This document shows positions 56,254-64,000 of a stretch of DNA of 64,000 nt, piece after piece (within the stretch, counting starts at the first letter, position 1; every line of letters begins with the position of its first letter). Below the pieces are notes generated by a model. That model made no database searches and was not told the origin of the DNA. It saw nothing but the letters and a program-made list of their open reading frames with translations. The DNA comes from Agrostemma githago. Lineage: Eukaryota; Streptophyta; Magnoliopsida; Caryophyllales; Caryophyllaceae. The position numbers were made by a program, and so were the translations under genes. The stretch spans positions 31,908,424 to 31,972,423 of the forward strand of contig OY288244.1 in assembly GCA_958450325.1 (NCBI GenBank). Direction: 5' to 3'.

Positions 56254-57397
56254 TTAAAACATACCTGTGACGATCCCCGGGTGTGCTTCAGCATCGGCTC
56301 TACTCATCATAAAGATACGACCCTTGCGTTTAGTTGTAGCAACAGCACCGGCGATTGTGGCAGTAGTGGCAGCAGTCTTCTTCGGACAGTTGTAGGAGCG
56401 ATGACCAGGTTCTCCACAAGTGAAGCATGTGAAAGGAGTACCGTCACAGTTTTTTCCCGCGTGGTAGTCCTTGTTGCATTTGTAACAAACGTTCTTCCTC
56501 TTGTTTGCGAACAACGGCGTGGAGTTGGACTTCTTGTAATCATTGTCTGCAACAAGTAGGTAACGATCGATTTCAACGCCATAAAAGATAGAGGGTGGAA
56601 AAGCAAGGGAAAAGACAAGGGAAGTGTTTCGGACCTCTTGAAGAATGGAATTTCTTCGAAGAAGAGGTTTGGTTATTCTCAGAGTGGGAGAAAGGTCGTT
56701 TATAACCAGATGATGGGTTCATAGATTTCACCCGCTCGATTGAAGACTCTGCGTAAAGCGCAGCATTATAGAGCTCATTAACAGTTGAGAGACTCCGGGG
56801 CACGTTGAGAGTGATATCGGCCCGAAGTCCTCCTCGGTAAAAGAAAGCTCGGGAATTCTCATTGGGTAACAGATCTCCAGCAGAATTCGCCAGAAAGTGG
56901 AACCGAGTGGTGTAAGCTTCAACCGACATGGTATTCTGGCGTAGAGCGTTGAATTCAGTCATCCTCTGATGCCTCAGCTCCTCGGAATAAAATCTCTGCT
57001 CCAAGAGAGCCTTGAACTGAGTCCAGTTGAATCCTGGAGTCTGAAGTGTAGTCGGGCCAACCTGGCTCCACCAGCTGTCTGCATCGTCTGACAGGTACAA
57101 CACAGCTAGGCCCACCTTCTGATTCTCGGGGGCGGAGTAAATTCCAAACTGCCTTTCCATCAGTCGAAACCAACGGTTCATGACTTCGGTATCCACGGAA
57201 CCATCATAATAGTCCAATCTGCTTTTTGCCATTCCTTCAGCTGCGTGAGAGAAGCTGAAGGGCCTCTGTTGGTTCCGGTTGTTCATCTCGTTCATGGCCT
57301 GCGCTATGTTGCGTAGCGTGTCAGCCAGAGCTTCGATACCTCCCTGATCATTGTTGTTGTTGTTGTTGTTGTTGTTTCGGTTGCCTCTTCCGGCCAT
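56254..57397 (-). CDS. gag: Gag of the gag-only element, probably spliced
   Basis: ATG at 57397 (MAGRGNRNNNN), with a run of nine Asn, then the Ty3/gypsy gag core (RLDYYDGSVDTEVMNRWFRL, YLSDDADSWWSQVG, FYSEELRHQRM, AFFYRGGLRADI). The first frame ends at 56573. Removing a predicted 88-bp GT-AG intron (56547-56634) joins HSSR to DNDYKKSN and continues through two zinc knuckles, CYKCNKDYHAGKNC and CFTCGEPGHRSYNC, to GRIFMMSRADAEAHPGIVTG and a stop at 56254, where protease would normally start. Gag would form particles and package RNA; enzymes must come from elsewhere. If the intron is not real, gag is truncated before the knuckles. Confidence 0.75.
56547..56634 (-). other. Predicted 88-bp intron within gag
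   Basis: Minus strand: donor AGAG|GTCCGAAAC, T/C-rich body, acceptor ACTTGTTGCAG|ACAATG. Splicing restores one open frame through the zinc knuckles; unspliced, the frame stops within the intron at 56573. Confidence 0.5.
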
Positions 57398-57574
57398 CTT
57401 GAAGTTCACAAATAACAACATATAATCAATGCTAATCATCGAGTTCAGGAACAGATAATTCTAACAGTTAAGTCCTTATCTGTTTCTACCCATTTCTAAA
57501 AATATCTTTATTTACTGTTTAAATAATTTACTGGTATTTTTCCCTAATTTCAGGTGTGTAAGCGTCGGGAGCAG

Positions 57575-57591
57575 TGATGCTCTGATACCAA
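57575..57591 (-). other. Primer-binding site of the gag-only element
   Basis: TTGGTATCAGAGCATCAC on the minus strand, adjacent to the LTR end GGATTACA. Confidence 0.85.
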
Positions 57592-57592
57592 C

Positions 57593-60500
57593 TGTAATCC
57601 CCTAGAAATTCTAACGCGATACAGTGGCGGAAACACTGTAGAGTCGGGATTAAAACACACTGTAACTATGTCTTATTAAATTAAATTGGTAAAGTCAAAC
57701 GTATGCCATACATAAAAATGGCTAAAAATTAAAACAATCCACAACGAGATTAAACAATCCTTAAGACAATTATTAAAAAGATCAAGCAGGATCCAAGACA
57801 GCTTGTTAGCCCACACCCACCGGAAAACAAACACGTATACCTGCCATGTTAAAACATAACAGCCACAATCAGTGGGGAGCAACGTCAACGTTCTCCCAGC
57901 CGTATAACATGATTTTAAAACAGTAATTACAAATATAGGAAAAATAGTAAAAATGAAAAACAGTAAAACAGCATATTAAAATAAGCTTTAGCGTAAAACA
58001 AATTAATCAAAAGGGTTTCCGAAGAAACATAAAAATATTTGCCAACCTGCAACCAATTTATATCGATAATAAATCAAATAATAAAAATGGCGTTATGAAA
58101 ATTCGATCAGTGTGCACAAGGCTAAACTTTCACTAGGATAATACTGGAAACTAGCTTCGAGAACTGTAGACTTAACTCATAACAGAATTCAGTCTCTAAC
58201 TAGGCAACTCAGCTATAACAGAACTGCGTGCAGCGAGGTCCTGGTTTAAGTAGTATACACCTCTCCTGGATACCAAATGTATCCAGTTCAACTGACGGCG
58301 ACTAACACGATGCGATATCTAGCTTAAGGGCACAATGCACATTCTCCTGGGCGAAACTACGCCCAGTTCAACGACCAAATGTGCCCCAAATGGGCACACC
58401 GGCTTTATAGCTGATGGCAAAAACGTACACCCCAGATTATTACTCTAACCCCAGACTTGACTTTATTCCATAAATCCAAAACAAGTCATTATCGATATTC
58501 AAAATATATACTCATTATAAACAATATGAGGATAAAAGAAGTAAACATTTATATTCTAAAAGAGGGAACTTTCTATTTTAGGAAACTTCTATTTTTAGAA
58601 ACTTTACTAAAATAGCATTATATCAAAATAATGAAAATATTAGTTCATACTAACATCACATTTTTAGTAAACGATATTGATTTATAAAACTAATACTTTC
58701 GGCCTTAACGATATTAATTATCAAAGTGAACATTTGATTTTATGAAATTACTAAAATATTGTATAAGCGTTATAAAATGATTTAAAATGTCTTAAACATT
58801 TTAATATTACTAATTAGGGTGTTTTCAAAAGTTAAAAAAAGCTAAAATTCCCTAATTATTATTAGTTTCGACAATAAAATTATAAATAGGATTTTACGGC
58901 AAACATCAAATTAAATATTTGAACATCTTTATTTAATCAAACCAACAAATATATTTTGAGTATGTTAAGGTATGATTTAACTCTTAAAGTTTCAGATTTA
59001 AATACTTTCAAAATTGCTGGAAAAATAATTCTTTTAGGTAAGACGAAGCATTTTAACGATAAATCACAATTTGTCCGAAAATCAATACTTATTAATTAAA
59101 GACTTTAATAAATAGTACAAAAATTACGTAAAATAGTTAAAATATATTTATGGACATTCTGTCCAGAAAAGAAAATTTTCCAGAATCCTAAATCTCGGTT
59201 TTTAAAGCGTTTCCTCGTTAACCGTCCAATCTCGACTATAACGATTAATAAATATAGTAATTACAAAACGATTTAAGTATTAATATCCAAAAATTATTAT
59301 TAAACCTAATAATCATGATTTTCCAGAATCTACCATTTTTCCAGTTATCCAAAAATTCCAGATTTAATAAATCCCGTCAAAACCGTCTTTAAAACCCGTT
59401 TTCACAATTAACGATTCCATTAATAAAACTTATCGTTCCTAACATTTTATTAAGGCACTAAAAATCATAAAATTACATTTTAATATGAAATCATCAGAAT
59501 CATAATTTTTTCAGATTTAAACCAAAGACCAGAAATCGAGAATTTAAACAACAAATACTGTTTTAACGATAAACGATGATTTAAAGTGATTAATTAATTC
59601 ACCCACTTAACAATGCCGAAAAATTATGAAACAATTCTGAAAATTCTATTTCACCAGAAAGTTTCACCACGTCAAAAATCAGATTAAAATAAAATGTTTA
59701 AGTACTAGAACTAAAAATCGGCTTTTAATCATTTTTGTCCGAAAACGGTAATAATTCAATAATTGATATCAAAAATATCAGAAAAATACTAAATTATTAA
59801 AAATCATCAAAAACAATATTTTTCCAGAATATAAACATATATTACATGTTTAGGCCGATTATTACGATTTTACAAATTAATATAACAATTTAATCGTTAA
59901 TCTGGTAAAAGCGATAAAAATATCGAAACATGCAAATTTTCAACTATTAAAAATTTTCCAGAATTTGTGACATACATATATTGCCAAAAGAAAACATAAA
60001 AATATATACATGCAAATACTCAATTAAAATCATGAAATACCGAGTAACATCGATGTTACCTCTACTCCAAGTCTGAGCCGATAATATATTCGTCAGCTTC
60101 GAGATCGTTCAAAAATCCTACCAAACACGAAAATCATGGCAGAAAAATACCATGAGAAAACTAATAAAAATCAAGGTAAAAAATTGATCGAAAACGACGT
60201 TGATTAATACCTTAACGAAGAGAACGAAAAGAGGATTATTTGACGATGAATTTGAGTCGATTAAGACTAGAATTGAAGCAAAAATAATCCTAGAATAGAG
60301 GAAGGTGTCACGGTCAAATGAGAATGATGGTAGAATTTTTTTAACTTTGATGAATGAATAAAAATGAAGTATGGAAATGGATGGTTTTCCAAAATATAAA
60401 TGAGATTGATGTAGTTGATGAAAACTAGGTAAAACATGTTAAAGTGGCCAGCCAAGTAGAGAAAAGAAAGGAGTATGAAGAGTTTTAATAATAATGCAAC

Positions 60501-61084
60501 AATGAATGAAAAGAAATTATCTTACGTTTACGTTTTAACGTGATAAAATGAAACGTTTAAATAAAAACGTAATAAAACTTGTGACCAAGAGCTTAGTCGG
60601 TCCAAAATGTGAGGAAATGGTCTCAAATAATTTATAATTTGATAAAAAGTATAATCGTAAAATAGTTAAAGGCATTTCAAAGTAATTCGAGTAAACCTCG
60701 CGTAAGAAAATAATTATTCGCGAAGCTTCGTAATAAAAATCATTAACAACTAACTTTTTGTAAATAAAAATATTTACTAGTTGAAAATATTTTAGAAACG
60801 TATTCAAAAATCTTTAGGAAAAGAAATAACTTAAATCCAAGTTTAAAAATGCCAATTCGAAGAGAGATAGAATTCCTTGCGGAAAAATTAATTAATTTAC
60901 GAAGAAACAAAATAAATGGATTTAAAAAGAATTTAATTCTTTAAAATTTAAAAAAAAAATTATTAAACTCAAAAATTAAAATATAGCTTGGTAAAATGAT
61001 GAAATACGAGGACGAAAAGTGACAGAGTTAAGACGAACTCCTAACGGAAAGAATAAAATGCTTAGGAAAATAGCGGGTGTTACA
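57593..61084 (-). repeat. 5' LTR of the gag-only element
   Basis: 3492 bp, partner of 51713-55203. Same short frames and motifs; minus-strand start TGTAACACCCGC at 61084. Confidence 0.9.
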
Positions 61085-62154
61085 TATACGGTGGAGAATA
61101 TGAGTTGGTTGTTCCATGTTACACTGTTGCGAATTTCTGCAGTGACTAAAGATGACTTCCGCGGTAGTTTGGTTTCATTCATTGTTTCAGTGGACTCTCA
61201 TAGCTAGATTTTACATAAGAAACCGAGTACATAGCAACAACAAATGAAGCAAAGGTAGTTTGCAAGGTTCGGAACAATGCAAATGTCGAAAATCTATTTG
61301 ATTAAACTGTTCCCACCACCTAGGTATGAGAGTCATTCTAGATTTATGGGATTTAAGCTAATCAACATTAGCGATGAAATTGTATTTGGAGAAATACAGT
61401 TATTAAAACATGGTTGATGTTTGGAATGTTCATCTATATCATTAATACTTATTTAATCGTTGGTTTAGTATTAAATAAAATGTCCAGAAAGCATGTCAGT
61501 TCTCTATAGGATTATCAAAAGTGTTTTGATAAGTGGGAAACTATCGGTGAACAGAGGTCACAACTTATTTGTGTCCCTAGTCAGCATCACTAAGTTGGAC
61601 ATAAGTGATGCATTGAATGACTAGCACGAGATTGTTGGATAGCGCAATTCCATGGGCTATCGGAACATGGAGATGTTCGTTCAATGGAGTGGATATATTG
61701 GATAAATTGTGACTTGACCAAAGTGGATTCTAAAGTAGAATCAAATCTATGTTTAGTGGATTCCTTTGACATGAGTACATCATTGCAACCATGATACGAT
61801 TAGTTGTGTATTGACACTGTCAAACGCCGCGCCGTAAAAGGAGGTTATAAAGACATTCGTCATGCATACTAAGAATTGAGTGGGATTTTTGGATGATACA
61901 AGACTGGATATGTCCTCCTATATGATAGGATTTGTGTCTGGGCCCCTTGATGAGGGAGAACTGAAAAATGCATGGCCATGCGAGGACTGGATTAAGGAGT
62001 TAATTCATTCAAGGACAGTTCAAACTCGGAGAACGAGGAAATGAATTTGATAAGTGACACATTGATCATGAGATGTTTAGATGTGATCGAATTCGACATT
62101 AAGCGACTTAAGGAATTTGAAGATTGCTTTATTGTCTTCGGACAAGTGGGAGAT
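61085..62154 (+). pseudogene. Copia RNase H and 3' region, continued
   Basis: Continues the RT piece after the TATAC duplication. Closely matches 45777-46847. RNase H traces with stops, then about 800 bp of non-coding sequence to the polypurine tract ACAAGTGGGAGAT. Confidence 0.75.
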
Positions 62155-62800
62155 TGAAGGAATATGTCCTAAGACATTTTCGGCAATTACTAAATATAAT
62201 ATAGGATATTATTATGGAGATAATCGTTATGTATTATAGTAATTCATAATTGTTTGCTAGAGAATAATTATGATAGTTAGTCCAATTCGATTGGGTTGAT
62301 GACTATAGATATATTATCCTATAAGGTCACACAATCAGACTTAGTCAAGAAACTAAACAGGCCCAATATGGACTTGTGAGGTATTAGACTGTGACTACTT
62401 ATGAGACCCGGTTAGTATCTTGGTTTAACCTAAACTCTACTACTATATAAGGATATGGTATATGAGTCATAAGAAGATTAAGAATCAAGCAGAGAAAACC
62501 CTAATCTAAGTCAGTTCAGTTTATTGTCTCAAGCACCCTTAAAATTATGAGAGAGAATTGTTTTATCTCTTCCGTCCTAGCAGACGTGGGATTCCGACTG
62601 GGTTGGTGGACCGAGTAGAGGAGCAACACGTGGGGCTCTAGTATCTCTCCGTCTCATATATTGAGGAATTTACGCTATGAGGGTATGTATTTCTCGACCT
62701 ACTTTTGTCCTGATTCATATCTATATTGTGCCTGTATTCTTGGATTGGTGTTAGGAAATTGTTTCCTGAAATTCCTCTTTTGCACCGGTAAAATCCATCA
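62155..62800 (+). repeat. Copia 3' LTR
   Basis: 646 bp, TGAAGGAATATG to AAATCCATCA. Followed by unrelated sequence, not by a primer site. Confidence 0.85.
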
Positions 62801-63386
62801 TATAGGCCTACAGGTACTTCCATAATCTCCTAATTATAACTTGTTCCAAGACATAGTTGACACTCGTATGAGTCGTACCTAATATACTTATCCACAGATT
62901 GGTTCCAACTCTTGACCCTAAAACCAACCTAAAATTCCAAGCCATCGGTAGATAGAGGTGATTGAGCTTCAGGCGTGTTATTCTCTTTTATTTATTACAT
63001 TTATTAATAATCAATTAATCATTAATCGTTATCCATAAGTCATTTGCTCCCATGTTGAACGTATAGCTGTGAACTATTCGTCAACATTTTGCTAATGAAT
63101 ATAGTTCTTCATGAGATCTCCATGACCTTATATTTCTTTTATCTAGTAATGCAAGAAGTTTAACTTTTCATTTGAGAGATGTATTTGTATTAGACTTTCA
63201 TTTTCTATGTTTTGAACTCCGACAAACAGGAACCCTACTACTACGGTGAAGATGGGATGAATAAATTGCAAGACAAATGAGCTTCATATTTTACAAGTGT
63301 ACAAGTGCTTAGAAAAATATTTATATTACTTTTTTGGACTTGTATAAATGTTGGGGATTCGATGGAATGGATGATGTAAGACATTT
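62801..63386. other. Unassigned AT-rich spacer
   Basis: No ORF, repeat or RNA gene recognised. It lies between the copia 3' LTR and the next LTR; it may be old host sequence. Confidence 0.5.
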
Positions 63387-63807
63387 TGTAATCCCCTAGA
63401 AATTCTAACGCGATACAGTGGCGGAAACACTGTAGAGTTGGAATTAAAACACGCTGTAACTATGTCATATTAAAATTAAAACGGTAAAGTCAAATAATAG
63501 GCCTAAAATAAAATGGCCAAAATCTAAACATTTTTAGGAAAAGGAATAACTTAAATCCGAGCTTAAAAACGTCAATTCAAAGAGAAACAAAATTCCTCGC
63601 AGAAAAATAAATAGTTTACGAAGAAAATCAAATAAATAGATTTAAAAGAGTTAAAATCCTTTAAAATAAAAATAAATATCATTAAACTCAAAAATGAAAA
63701 TAAGCTTGGAAAAAAAAATGATGAAACATGAGGCCAAAATGTGACAGAGTTATGACGAAGTCACAACGGTAAGGAATAAAGATTCTAGAAAAATAGCGGG
63801 TGTTACA
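63387..63807 (-). repeat. Internally deleted 3' LTR, same family as the gag-only element
   Basis: Both ends match the 3.49-kb LTRs: TGTAATCCCCTAGAAATTC at the left and AGCGGGTGTTACA at the right. About 3 kb is missing at a junction near 63528. Total length 421 bp. Confidence 0.85.
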
Positions 63808-64000
63808 ATCCTCCCCACAAAAAGAAAGTTTCATCCTCGAAACTAAGAATAAGCAGAAAGGAAATTGAGGTTTACCTTACTCGAAGAGATGAGGATGCTT
63901 AGCTCGCATCGAAGACTCGGTTTCCCACGTTTCTTATTCAAACCGATTACAGCAACACATAACTTTTACCAGGGGTACAACTTTGTTCCTTAAGCGCTTC
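63808..64000 (-). pseudogene. pol: Tekay-type pol C-terminus (chromodomain), runs off the window
   Basis: On the minus strand: LRNKVVPLVKVM, a Cys pair where other Tekay copies have WR, then ETWETESSMRAKHPHLFE with a stop just before ETW and another after LFE, then FRGxK-like text and the polypurine tract TGTGGGGAGGAT before the LTR. It is the end of a chromovirus whose pol continues to the right of the window and shares LTR ends with the gag-only element. Confidence 0.75.

Larger units (their letters stand above)
51713..61084 (-). mobile_element. Gag-only (TR-GAG-like) LTR retrotransposon, 9.4 kb
   Basis: LTRs 51713-55203 and 57593-61084 (3491 and 3492 bp, differing by a few percent by eye), target duplication TATAC (51708-51712 and 61085-61089). 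The empty site is present in the other copia copy at about 45776 (GGTATACAGTTGAG). On the minus strand: LTR TGTAACACCCGC...GGATTACA, primer site TTGGTATCAGAGC, gag with two zinc knuckles, polypurine tract AGTGGGGAGGAT. No protease, RT, RNase H or integrase. Fits the terminal-repeat-with-gag class. Confidence 0.88.
46848..62800 (+). mobile_element. Ty1/copia element with LTR-internal-LTR structure, split by a gag-only element
   Basis: LTRs at 46848-47495 and 62155-62800. Primer site TGGTATCAGAGCC at 47497. Protease, integrase and RT traces in order along the plus strand; polypurine tract ACAAGTGGGAGAT before the 3' LTR. The left LTR also has RT/RNase H sequence and a polypurine tract upstream (45416-46847), so it is shared between two internal regions. 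The internal part is interrupted at 51713-61084. Coding regions are heavily mutated. Confidence 0.8.

Noticed and set aside
56210..56264. Second intron in the gag-only element (GTATGTTTT to TGTTGTAG)
   Set aside because: Only 55 bp, below the usual plant minimum, and the downstream frame has no retrotransposon similarity.
54387..60455. 62-codon ORFs at 54387 and 60267 as a host gene pair
   Set aside because: They occupy the same place in the two 3.49-kb LTRs, so conservation follows from recent duplication.

Overview
This is a window of nuclear DNA from a flowering plant, probably a eudicot, and almost all of it is nested LTR retrotransposons. The plant assignment rests on initiator-tRNA-Met and Athila-type primer-binding sites, Ty3/gypsy chromovirus and Tat/Athila proteins, a Ty1/copia element, Stowaway, CACTA and Helitron termini, a type-2 non-specific lipid-transfer protein gene, and a decayed WAT1-type transporter with GT-AG introns. 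I cannot name the species.

Layout, left to right. (1) 1-5009: the 3' part of a Tat-lineage Ty3/gypsy element on the + strand. Its extra genes lie antisense: a two-exon gene with an 81-bp GT-AG intron, and a small basic/acidic ORF. It sits inside the 5' LTR of the next element. (2) 5010-22375: a broken Tekay/Del-type chromovirus (+). Its 3' LTR was split by a 186-bp MITE (12199-12384) and by a Tat/Ogre-like fragment (12485 to about 20882), which itself received a young CRM-like gag-protease element (13540-17487, minus, 758-codon ORF). (3) 22376-24983: relic WAT1-like exons, a G-rich run, the terminus of a CACTA transposon, and a second LTR fragment related to the 12485 element. (4) 24984-29987: the only gene-like island, with an intact nsLTP2 gene on the minus strand (27701-27994), two Helitron 3' ends and a Stowaway MITE. 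(5) 29988-38217: an LTR-like stretch split by a complete but defective Athila-type element (31049-37142, TSD CTACT). (6) 38218-40456: a tandem duplication, a copia relic (minus) and a Helitron 3' end. (7) About 40690-45415: a 5' fragment of an Athila element (minus) with LTR, gag and protease. (8) 45416-62800: a Ty1/copia element arranged internal-LTR-internal-LTR. A 9.4-kb gag-only (TR-GAG-like) element lies inside it (51713-61084, TSD TATAC, two LTRs of about 3.49 kb). (9) 63387-64000: the chromodomain end and an internally deleted 3' LTR of a relative of that gag-only element, which may be the lineage that supplies its enzymes.

The only host gene that looks functional is the nsLTP2. Everything else is transposon biology: two non-autonomous elements that keep gag but lack reverse transcriptase and the integrase core, a spliced antisense gene in a Tat element, a candidate intron inside a gag gene, and a nesting series whose order can be read from target-site duplications. 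Element lineages are assigned from remembered family motifs, not from database searches.
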